The translations under genes were made by a program, and so were the position numbers. Under the pieces are notes generated by a model. That model was not told the origin of the DNA. It saw only the letters and a program-made list of their open reading frames with translations, and ran no database searches. From RGIG1995 sp045126815 (GTDB lineage Bacteria > Bacillota > Clostridia > Oscillospirales > CAG-272): DNA of 29,962 nucleotides. Shown here piece by piece: positions 23,976 through 29,962 of the stretch (position 1 is the stretch's first letter; each line of letters begins with the position of its first letter). The DNA lies in assembly GCA_045126815.1 (NCBI GenBank), contig JBGVPD010000074.1:1-29962 (forward strand), written 5' to 3'.

Positions 23976-24461
23976 TTAGTTGTAGAAATCCCCAAACCCT
24001 TGATAACCTTCAAAGTTATCCGAGTCTTCAGGATTCTTCTTGCCCGAGGATTTACCTTTTGCTTTCGGCTTAGGTTGTTCCTCTTCCTCCTCGTCTTCGT
24101 CATCGTTTTTAGACTTCGAAGAATTGCTGCTTCCGCCGAACTGGTATTCGATATGCGTAAGAAGGATAACAGCCATACTCTTTTTGTTGCTGTTTTCGTC
24201 TTCCCACGTTTCGATGTCCAAATCGCCGGAAATTACTACGTTCGAACCTGCGCCGAGTTTCATCTTCTTCACGCGTTCAGCCATACCACCAAGTGCTTTA
24301 ACGTTTACGTTAATCCATCTGGTGTTGTCCTCTTCACGCGAATCATACTTCTTCTCGCTGATCCTGAACATTGCGCAGTCGCCGTTCTTACTGAACTTGA
24401 CCGCATCTGTGTCATTGTAACCTTTTGATACAATAACGTTTGCCGCTGATACTTTAATCAT
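23976..24461 (-). CDS. ssb: Single-stranded DNA-binding protein
   Basis: This is a 161-residue protein. The OB-fold region covers about residues 1-110, with RWINVNVKALGGMAERVKK and the VVISGDLDIETWEDENS strand-turn typical of SSB. A disordered Asp/Glu/Lys-rich tail (about 112-160) follows. The extreme C-terminus ends in GFGDFYN and lacks the DDDIPF-like tip of chromosomal SSBs, suggesting altered partner binding. It protects single-stranded DNA during element replication or transfer. I chose the ATG at 24461 because AAAGGAG lies 7 nt upstream; a longer frame runs into an upstream hairpin. It sits alone between a hairpin and a strong terminator. Confidence 0.85.
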   Translation of the reverse strand: MIKVSAANVIVSKGYNDTDAVKFSKNGDCAMFRISEKKYDSREEDNTRWINVNVKALGGMAERVKKMKLGAGSNVVISGDLDIETWEDENSNKKSMAVILLTHIEYQFGGSSNSSKSKNDDEDEEEEEQPKPKAKGKSSGKKNPEDSDNFEGYQGFGDFYN

Positions 24462-24475
24462 AAAGTTACTCCTTT

Positions 24476-24497
24476 GCAGGGGCCTTTTACTCCCTGC
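24476..24497. promoter_or_regulatory. Hairpin in the ssb 5' untranslated region
   Basis: GCAGGG and CCCTGC form a 6-bp GC-rich stem with a 10-nt loop, ending about 4 nt before the ssb ribosome binding site. It could tune translation or mRNA stability. I see no confident promoter in 24500-24625, so ssb is probably read from the promoter at 26031-26060. Confidence 0.45.
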
Positions 24498-24625
24498 CAT
24501 AAAAATTTATTATTCCTTCCGCTTTCACGGTTGAAACCACATTTAAAACTGCCGTTTATTCGGCTATACAATTGTTAACAAAGGATTTCCTTAAGAAATA
24601 CCAAAAAAACATAAAAATAAACTGT

Positions 24626-25075
24626 TTAAGATGCCATCTTCTCTATTTCAATGGCGTAATATCCGCAAATCACTTGCTGATTTCCGTTCTCATATACCGA
24701 AGTGCGCGAGGATAAAAATATCGTAACGATATCTCCGACTTGCACTCTTTTCACCTGGTGCCGAACGGGTACTTTTACTATTCCCATTCCTACTGCAAGC
24801 ACGACATTATGCGTGCGTTTCATAAATCTCGTTCGTTCTACTTCCAAGCATTCGCCTTGGATTACGATAACGTTGTTCGTTAGACAATCATACAATAATG
24901 TTCCTACGTTGATAAGAAAGAAAATCGCTGCCCCTAAACACGGAACAGCGAATAGAAAATCTCTTGCAACGAGTAATACGATTGTAAATAAAATTAGAAA
25001 GAGCAAACTTAATCCGCTTCGAATTAGCAAATGCTTTTTCATTGCATAAGGTAAACTTTTAAAGAATTCTTTCAT
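24626..25075 (-). CDS. Small membrane protein with two transmembrane helices
   Basis: This is a 149-residue protein. After a basic amphipathic N-terminus come two hydrophobic helices (about 19-38 and 41-62), then a soluble beta-rich domain with VIVIQGECLEVERTRF and VKRVQVGDIVTIFLSSR, which could be an OB- or SH3-like fold. The start is the ATG at 25075 with GGAGG 8 nt upstream; the frame can be extended by five codons from a TTG, which is less likely. No family was recognised. Confidence 0.75.
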   Translation of the reverse strand: MKEFFKSLPYAMKKHLLIRSGLSLLFLILFTIVLLVARDFLFAVPCLGAAIFFLINVGTLLYDCLTNNVIVIQGECLEVERTRFMKRTHNVVLAVGMGIVKVPVRHQVKRVQVGDIVTIFLSSRTSVYENGNQQVICGYYAIEIEKMAS

Positions 25076-25090
25076 AAGAAATTCCTCCAA

Positions 25091-25651
25091 TTATATTAAA
25101 AAGATTTCTCTTTTTTTTAACAAACTCAGTACCGTGCTGATGATCTCATCCCTGCACAGCGCAACCGCCATAACATTCCTTAAAGGATTCCCGATAATAA
25201 TCGGGCTTGGGTATAGAAGCCGTCTAATCGCTTCTTCATTCCCCTTCTTTAAACGCTCCGGCGTAGGAGCTGTTTTTTTCTCAAACAAAAATATCAGTTC
25301 TTCGATGCTTAGTCGCATCCCTTGGTATCGAAGCCATAACAAGACTTCTTTTTCACGCTTTTTATAAAACCAAGTGCGGCCTTTTTTCTTATAGACGCAC
25401 AAAATACATTTTGTTAACGTAAGATACTGTTCTCGCCCCGTATCCATCTCACAAGCAATTGCCAGCCCTTCCTTTATTAAGAATAGGACTGCTTGTTCCT
25501 CTTCACTATCCATAGGTTCAACAAACCCAGTTAGTCCATTGAGCCATAGTCGGGACTGCAATTCATTCAATACCTGCCCACCGCCAAACCGGGAAACAAG
25601 TACCTGCTTTCGTCGTCGTTTGACAAGTTTTCCTTTTGAAATATATAGCAT
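25091..25651 (-). CDS. Uncharacterised basic protein
   Basis: This is a 186-residue, strongly basic protein. It has a KLVKRRRKQVLVSRFGGGQVL N-terminus, a CILCVYKKKGRTWFYKKREK centre and several short helices with an LSIEELIFLFE pattern that might be a winged-helix or small DNA-binding fold. There is no catalytic motif. AAGGAGGTG lies 3-4 nt before the ATG. It lies 9 bp downstream of the zinc-ribbon gene and 15 bp upstream of the small membrane protein gene, probably in one operon. Confidence 0.72.
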   Translation of the reverse strand: MLYISKGKLVKRRRKQVLVSRFGGGQVLNELQSRLWLNGLTGFVEPMDSEEEQAVLFLIKEGLAIACEMDTGREQYLTLTKCILCVYKKKGRTWFYKKREKEVLLWLRYQGMRLSIEELIFLFEKKTAPTPERLKKGNEEAIRRLLYPSPIIIGNPLRNVMAVALCRDEIISTVLSLLKKREIFLI

Positions 25652-25660
25652 TGCACCTCC

Positions 25661-25921
25661 TTATCCGAGCATTGTCATCATAACCACACAGGTAGCAATA
25701 ACAAGTCCCATTCCAAAAAGCAATAGCGCGACCTTTATAGGTGCATTACTTTTCGTTTTCTCTTCTTGCTTATTCTGGTCATCGGGCAAAACGTCGTTAT
25801 AATACTCGTCTTGAACGTTAATAGGATTGACTTCATCTCTTGCAAGATCCATTTTACAAACCTCGCAAATGGAAACGGCGCCGTCTCTAAGAACAGCGCC
25901 GCAATGTGGACATTTTTTCAT
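25661..25921 (-). CDS. Zinc-ribbon protein with a C-terminal transmembrane helix
   Basis: This is an 86-residue protein. A zinc ribbon (C4-P-H-C7 and C19-x2-C22) is followed by an acidic linker and one C-terminal hydrophobic helix (about 61-83), so it is tail-anchored with the ribbon inside the cell. It begins the operon behind the promoter at 26031-26060. I chose the ATG at 25921 with GGAG 11 nt upstream. The longer frame back to 25975 would start inside the repeat-rich leader. The function is unknown. Confidence 0.75.
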   Translation of the reverse strand: MKKCPHCGAVLRDGAVSICEVCKMDLARDEVNPINVQDEYYNDVLPDDQNKQEEKTKSNAPIKVALLLFGMGLVIATCVVMMTMLG

Positions 25922-25943
25922 TGTCTTTGATACTCCTTTTAGC

Positions 25944-25995
25944 TTTATTTTATATAAAATAAAACGCCGTCTCAAAAGAATTTGAAACGCCGTCT
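25944..25995. repeat. Palindrome and tandem repeat in the leader
   Basis: A perfect 20-bp AT-rich palindrome (TTTATTTTATATAAAATAAA, 25944-25963) abuts two direct copies of AAACGCCGTCT (25962-25972 and 25985-25995, 23 bp apart). All of it lies in the transcribed leader between the promoter and the zinc-ribbon gene. Confidence 0.6.
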
Positions 25996-26040
25996 ATTTC
26001 GTCTGCTGATTACAATAATTTCATAATACCATTATAACAT
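25985..26040. repeat. Promoter-leader repeat, copy 1
   Basis: This stretch, from AAACGCCGT through GATTACAAT to ATTATAACAT, is repeated with a few mismatches and gaps at 27981-28032. Both copies have the same orientation and contain an extended -10 on the minus strand. They flank the segment with the HEPN/Toprim gene. Confidence 0.6.
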
Positions 26041-26060
26041 ACTTGACTTGCATTTGTAAA
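26031..26060 (-). promoter_or_regulatory. Promoter of the zinc-ribbon/ssb operon
   Basis: TTTACA (26055-26060), an 18-bp spacer and TATAAT (26031-26036) with an upstream TG (extended -10) form a good promoter. It lies 110 bp upstream of the zinc-ribbon gene and is the likely source of transcription through 24.5 kb. Confidence 0.7.
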
Positions 26061-26074
26061 GGCTTTTTCAAGCC
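26058..26074 (-). terminator. Weak terminator after the HEPN/Toprim gene
   Basis: GGCTT and AAGCC form a 5-bp stem with a GAAA loop on the minus strand, followed by only TTTA. It overlaps the -35 of the next promoter. It may stop part of the transcription from the cargo gene. Confidence 0.4.
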
Positions 26075-26149
26075 GACTTTATGCCAATTCACTGCCAATT
26101 TTTATCTAAAACTAAAATATATCGTAAAGTTAAAAAAGTATTCTTCTAA

Positions 26150-27475
26150 TTATTCTTTTGCGAATGCAAAAACGATTGTATCTAACAATTTTTTCATTCT
26201 TTGCCATTCGTTTGGATTAAATAATTCTTGTCCATTCTCAACTTTCTTGCGCAGTTCGTGAAATTTTTCCTTTATTTCGGTCTTTTGCGATATAGCGCCT
26301 TGGTATACGGCTTCTTCGCGTCCAGAGAGAGTCTTGATTTTCTTTCTGGCTTCCCATTCAATTGGTAAATACTCACCGTTATCTTGTATAAGTTTGTTTG
26401 GTAAATATAATTCAATGGAGCAGGCCTTACCAATAATATTATCTAATATTACCTTTCCGTTAGGTGCTATTGTTGGATATCTATGAAACATTTTATCTTC
26501 CGGATAAAGCAGAACTCTAAAATTATCCGGCAATTGTTTTATCTCATTTAAAAGACTGTACTTGCTTGAATATCCTTCTGCATCATTATCAAATATGGCA
26601 ATAAATTTTGATTTTAATTTTGAAAAATAAAAAGTCTTTAAGTTCTTTATGACAAAGGATGTTCCACCATCTCTTTTTGCACCTTTTGCATCATCAAAAT
26701 CCATAAAGTAAAATAGATCCGAAAGATGAGGATAAATATGCCGCATTGAAAACTCAAGTATGTCCTTATCACTTGTGCCTTCCACAAGTACAATAGTTTT
26801 TTCGACATCCTCCGTCGCTGAGATTGCTTTAGGTATACAATCTACTGCCCAGTACTGCAAGTTAGAAAAATCTAACAATATCTCATCAGAATCATTACAC
26901 GTTTCCAAAATTAGCCTAAAAATATATCCAATATGTACATGTTCAGTATGCAAACCATAGAAAGATTCGGCATTCTCGTCTTTCAAAGCATAGTAGATGA
27001 TTTTTTCGCATTCTGTGTTTATTGCTAAAGGTACGATCAAATCGCGTTGTCCTATATTTCCGTTTTCTAACTCATAGGACACTATTTTATGCATCGCATT
27101 CTTCCACTTTAAGAATGATACTCTTTTTTTACTTCGCGCCAAAGCTATTTCTTCGTGCTGCTCGTAATCAACGTGTACATGATTTAGAAACGGAGAATAA
27201 TCTACCACTTGAAATAACTTATCATTAAAAATCTTTTTCAAATTAAGCACTCCAAATCCGCGAGCGTCCAGTCTTTCTTTAGCCTTTTTTACCGAAGTCT
27301 TATATACATATTGTGTATAAGTATCATCATCTTCGTCAGCTGGTTCAATTTTGCAGTTAGGAGTAATGCATAAATCTTTGTCTGAAAAAAATAAACCCAC
27401 GATATCGGGATTCAGATAGTTCCGAAACCACGTAAGGGATAATTTTTTTATTGAAATGTCCGCATATTCACTCAT
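26150..27475 (-). CDS. HEPN/Toprim-associated protein, putative defence effector
   Basis: This is a 441-residue protein. The N-terminus (EYADISIKKLSL, then NPDIVGLFFSDKDL) resembles the HEPN/Toprim N-terminal domain of proteins proposed to act in abortive infection. Residues 225-310 are a Toprim-like nuclease domain: VLVEGTSD (Glu near 232), FMDFDDAKG (259-265) and IFDNDAEG (Asp pair near 295-297). The central part is helical with no clear HEPN RxxxxH motif that I can point to. The sequence is AT-richer than the replication genes. It has its own upstream promoter and is bracketed by repeats, as expected for exchangeable cargo. GAGG lies 9 nt before the ATG. Antiphage activity is inferred from the family only. 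Confidence 0.75.
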   Translation of the reverse strand: MSEYADISIKKLSLTWFRNYLNPDIVGLFFSDKDLCITPNCKIEPADEDDDTYTQYVYKTSVKKAKERLDARGFGVLNLKKIFNDKLFQVVDYSPFLNHVHVDYEQHEEIALARSKKRVSFLKWKNAMHKIVSYELENGNIGQRDLIVPLAINTECEKIIYYALKDENAESFYGLHTEHVHIGYIFRLILETCNDSDEILLDFSNLQYWAVDCIPKAISATEDVEKTIVLVEGTSDKDILEFSMRHIYPHLSDLFYFMDFDDAKGAKRDGGTSFVIKNLKTFYFSKLKSKFIAIFDNDAEGYSSKYSLLNEIKQLPDNFRVLLYPEDKMFHRYPTIAPNGKVILDNIIGKACSIELYLPNKLIQDNGEYLPIEWEARKKIKTLSGREEAVYQGAISQKTEIKEKFHELRKKVENGQELFNPNEWQRMKKLLDTIVFAFAKE

Positions 27476-27523
27476 ATATATTTTCCTCTAATAATCATTA
27501 TTTTACACACATATCATGTAATG

Positions 27524-27763
27524 CTATTCGTTGATCGTATAATTTACAATTTTCATTTTAAAGGACGAGATATCCGCCAATTTCTCTTCATCTACAAGCC
27601 GATATATCAGAAAAGCTTTTGGATTAGATGCTTTGATGTGCGTTGAAAAGCCATCATCTTTCTGGGCAAACAAGTTAATATCATAAAAACTTAAAATTAA
27701 AAAGAATATTTTTTATAGATTACCTCCAAAATTAGATTTTACGAAATAAGTACAATAACCCAT
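27524..27763 (-). pseudogene. Small ORF interrupted by one in-frame stop
   Basis: GGGAGG lies 9 nt before an ATG at 27763. The frame runs 16 codons (MGYCTYFVKSNFGGNL), meets TAA at 27713-27715, then stays open for another 62 codons to TAG at 27524. The second part has credible protein character (INLFAQKDDGF, AFLIYRLVDEEKLADIS). It is either a small partner gene of the HEPN/Toprim protein broken by a nonsense change, or a leader ORF followed by a chance open frame. No family was recognised. Confidence 0.45.
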
Positions 27764-27782
27764 TGGACTATACCTCCCAATA

Positions 27783-27811
27783 ATTATATCATAAAACCCA
27801 AAAACAAACAA
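27783..27811 (-). promoter_or_regulatory. Promoter of the HEPN/Toprim unit
   Basis: TTGTTT (27806-27811), a 17-bp spacer and a perfect TATAAT (27783-27788) with an upstream TG form an extended -10 promoter. The small ORF begins about 20 bp downstream, and the HEPN/Toprim gene follows in the same direction. Confidence 0.6.
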
Positions 27812-27902
27812 GCGTATATACTATCTTTTATTACTTTACATTTATATGACGTAATTACTTCTTCTTTTTTACGCAAATTTTAAAAAATTTTTTATTACAT
27901 GG

Positions 27903-27929
27903 AAAAGAGAGCGTGATAAACACGCCCTC
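27903..27929 (-). terminator. Intrinsic terminator downstream of the surface-protein gene
   Basis: On the minus strand, GAGGGCGTG pairs with CACGCTCTC (one G-U pair) around TTTAT and runs into TTTT. It lies about 200 bp beyond the stop of the surface-protein gene. Confidence 0.6.
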
Positions 27930-27980
27930 AACCATCTTTTTATTTAAACTCTAATACCATACCTTAAACTGATTACATTA

Positions 27981-28032
27981 AAACGCCGTTTCTTTGTCAA
28001 TTGATTACAATTATTTAATTATATTATAACAT
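27981..28032. repeat. Promoter-leader repeat, copy 2
   Basis: This is a diverged copy of 25985-26040. It shares AAACGCCGT, TGATTACAAT and ATTATAACAT in the same order and near-identical spacing. On the minus strand it keeps TATAAT (28023-28028) with a TG extension, but no good -35 is seen. It is not followed by a recognised gene. Confidence 0.6.
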
Positions 28033-28132
28033 AATTGCCTTTTGATTATAAAGATTTTTAAGCGTTTCTATATAAATTGCCTTTCAATTTTTAAATATAA
28101 TATCAAAGGTTTTCATACTAGCCAATTAATTA

Positions 28133-29962
28133 TTATACATATCTACCAACAGTTCCACCAACATACTGAGCTTGATTCCAGCTATGCTTTGTCGCAAAAA
28201 TCCACCATCCAGTTTCCCATTCAATTACATATAATCCATTAATCGCACCAGTTGCACCATCTGCCACATTAGATGTATAGATAGTGCTGTTTGTACTTCT
28301 ACCAGCTATGATTCCTAATTCAGGTGCTAAAGTTCTACTTTCACTTGGAAAGCCATTATAATCTACATCAACATTGGAAGCTACATCACAATAAGATATT
28401 GTTCCGCCTTCAGCATAACCAACGATTCCACCGACCGCACCATAATGTCCAGAGCTATATCCATCAGCCGTATCACTTTCAAATTCTTGATAGCACGAAA
28501 CCCCAGACAAGGCTATTTCACAATGTGTAATAGTGCCGCCTTTGTTATGACCAACGATACCACCACCAAAACCAGTTGTAAGTTGGATTCCAGTTTCAAA
28601 TACTTCACAGTATTCAACTCGTCCTGTATTATAGCCACAAATTGAACCTGAAATGGATTCTATGTATGGAGCAATATATGCAAACTGGAAGAATGAGCCA
28701 AGCACTTCACAATACGAAATAGTACCCGAATTTTTCGCTGCTATAAATCCACAATATATAGGCACATTAGAATATGTGGCCGTATATTTATAAAGCCCAA
28801 ATGCTCCTTGCGAGATCCCAAGATTTTTTATAGTTCCTTTGTTTTCTTCAAACAATCCATAGTTTACTCTTGTTACGGTTGTATTTGATCCCGTCAAACC
28901 ATATTGAATGGTTAAATCGTTAATCCAATAGTTATTTCCGTCAAAGGTACCAGTAAATGTAGAGATTGGCTCCCAATTTGTATCTTCAGGTTGTGTAATA
29001 TTAGTTTTCATTATATAGTTATTGCTAGAATAAGAGCGAACAATACTATTCAACTGATTATATGTCCAAATCTCATAATACTTTGTTGTACTATCATAAA
29101 GTTGACTTCTATTTTTTTCTACCAACTCAAAATTTTTACTTGAAGTAACCGTATAATTTGTCCCTTGCTGATAATAAATGCTACCGCATTTTAATATAAA
29201 GCCTCCAAAATTTACATCCGGCAGAACAATCTCTTCACCTTTTATCGCTTTAATTGTTTCAAATTGCCCATCAATTGTCATATAATCTGTAGACAAATTA
29301 TTCGCAGTGAAACTCAAGGTATACTCATATTCCCAATCAGCCGTCAAAATAATTTCCCCAAAACTTCCCGTAGGTATAGTAAATATGCGATTTCCCAATG
29401 GATCAAACCATCCCATAAAACGATATCCAGTTTTAGTTGCGTTATTTAAGACTATATCTATACATTCAGTATTGTACGATATCGGATTCTCTGTAGAGTT
29501 AATGCCCCCATCAAGAATATATTGTATATTATATTCTTCCAAATCCCATTTGGCGTACAATGTTGTAGGAGTATTTGTTTTGTCCCAATCACGCACCATA
29601 TTTCCATCAGCGGTTGCGTACCGAGTACCCGTTCCGTTTACACCGTCATACCAGCCTGCAAAAATATATCCGTCGCGTTGCATATCTTCTTCCGAGTACA
29701 GTTCCGTTCTTGTTTTATATGGAAGCGTTATTGACTCTACCGTGAGCGTATCACACCCAGTATCAAATTGTATCATCTTCATCGTCGGTGTGCAATCTGC
29801 TGTTAAGGTTACATCCTGCGGAATACTCCATACATCGGCTCCCACACCACTACTATTTGTTAAAAGTTCCTCCCCATACTTCCAACCATTGAAAGTATAG
29901 TTGGAACTGGACGGCACAATAAAAGAAAAATTTTCTCCCACTGTTGCGTAAGTAATCCACGT
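28133..29962 (-). CDS. Surface protein with InlB-type and GLUG-like repeats (5' end missing)
   Basis: The reading frame is open to the right edge, so the N-terminus and any signal peptide lie outside the window; at least 609 residues are present. The visible N-terminal 210 residues contain about three InlB B-repeat/Listeria-Bacteroides repeat units (YTFNGWKYG, GYIFAGWYDG, GYRFMGWFDP, each ending near LTADW or LYAKWD). A beta-rich middle is followed by 5-6 GLUG-like repeats (NYGLFEENKGTIKNLG, GIVGHNKGGTITHCEI, GIVGYAEGGTISYCDV). The C-terminus has no LPxTG sorting signal. It is probably an extracellular or cell-surface adhesin-like protein, either element cargo or a neighbouring chromosomal gene. 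Confidence 0.85.
   Translation of the reverse strand, partial: TWITYATVGENFSFIVPSSSNYTFNGWKYGEELLTNSSGVGADVWSIPQDVTLTADCTPTMKMIQFDTGCDTLTVESITLPYKTRTELYSEEDMQRDGYIFAGWYDGVNGTGTRYATADGNMVRDWDKTNTPTTLYAKWDLEEYNIQYILDGGINSTENPISYNTECIDIVLNNATKTGYRFMGWFDPLGNRIFTIPTGSFGEIILTADWEYEYTLSFTANNLSTDYMTIDGQFETIKAIKGEEIVLPDVNFGGFILKCGSIYYQQGTNYTVTSSKNFELVEKNRSQLYDSTTKYYEIWTYNQLNSIVRSYSSNNYIMKTNITQPEDTNWEPISTFTGTFDGNNYWINDLTIQYGLTGSNTTVTRVNYGLFEENKGTIKNLGISQGAFGLYKYTATYSNVPIYCGFIAAKNSGTISYCEVLGSFFQFAYIAPYIESISGSICGYNTGRVEYCEVFETGIQLTTGFGGGIVGHNKGGTITHCEIALSGVSCYQEFESDTADGYSSGHYGAVGGIVGYAEGGTISYCDVASNVDVDYNGFPSESRTLAPELGIIAGRSTNSTIYTSNVADGATGAINGLYVIEWETGWWIFATKHSWNQAQYVGGTVGRYV

Larger units (their letters stand above)
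27812..28132. other. AT-rich intergenic region left of the surface-protein gene
   Basis: No gene is supported in these 321 bp. It contains a terminator (27903-27929) and copy 2 of the promoter-leader repeat (27981-28032). If that copy is an active promoter, it would make an RNA of roughly 110 nt ending at the terminator. The rest is very AT-rich with no clear structure. Confidence 0.5.

Noticed and set aside
24000..24428. Two overlapping plus-strand frames opposite ssb
   Set aside because: They mirror the OB-fold gene and its acidic tail; ssb itself has clear motifs and a ribosome binding site.
25962..25995. Two AAACGCCGTCT repeats as a start of a CRISPR array
   Set aside because: There are only two short copies 23 bp apart, with no spacer-repeat pattern and no cas genes.
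27843..27935. Minus-strand 26-codon ORF reading through the terminator hairpin
   Set aside because: It has no ribosome binding site and a Lys-rich end from A-rich DNA; the hairpin is better explained as a terminator.
29307..29900. 197-codon plus-strand frame opposite the surface-protein gene
   Set aside because: The minus-strand frame shows clear repeat domains; the plus frame is a by-product of its codon composition.

Overview
The window looks like one end of a large integrative mobile element from a low-GC Gram-positive bacterium (Bacillota), most likely a gut Clostridia-type host. The reasons are the strong AGGAGG-type ribosome binding sites in front of almost every gene, AT-rich intergenic DNA with TTGACA/TATAAT-type promoters, Tn916-like regulatory proteins and TnpX-type large serine recombinases. 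Every gene I can support reads on the minus strand, so the biological order runs from right (high coordinates) to left. No conjugation or virion genes fall inside the window, so ICE, mobilisable element and integrated plasmid cannot be told apart. There are no tRNA, rRNA or CRISPR features.

Region by region, in coordinate order. (1) 1-5.2 kb is the integration and regulation module. It holds two overlapping large serine recombinases, a small TnpW-like protein, an HTH_16-type protein and a sigma-70-like factor. Ahead of the sigma factor lie a promoter, a small ORF, a hairpin and an intrinsic terminator. The sigma/HTH_16 pair is the same pair found as orf7/orf8 of Tn916, here joined to serine recombinases instead of xis-int. 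(2) 5.3-12.5 kb is a DNA metabolism module: a small CHC2/Toprim primase-like protein, a putative single-strand annealing protein with an ExoX-like C-terminus, a RecD2 helicase, a DUF4406/DUF7768 protein, a YqaJ-type exonuclease and a large unknown. (3) 12.7-18.4 kb is a tightly packed run of small, mostly acidic proteins, including a YubB/DUF1281 protein, a DUF4241-like protein, a zinc ribbon and a 31-residue membrane peptide. (4) 18.4-23.9 kb carries a VWA protein with an HExxH motif, a MoxR-like AAA+ ATPase, a membrane protein and an unknown. (5) 24-26.1 kb carries SSB and three small proteins behind a clear promoter. (6) 26.1-28.1 kb is AT-richer cargo: a HEPN/Toprim-type putative defence protein, preceded by an interrupted small ORF and flanked by two copies of a promoter-leader sequence. 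(7) 28.1 kb to the right edge is the C-terminal part of a surface protein with InlB-type and GLUG-like repeats.

Together the annealase, exonuclease, helicase and SSB form a plausible recombination/replication kit. The two recombinases would excise and integrate the element under control of the sigma/HTH_16 pair. The MoxR-VWA pair and the acidic cluster are the least explained parts and are where undescribed biology is most likely. All family assignments come from reading motifs by eye; no database search was run.
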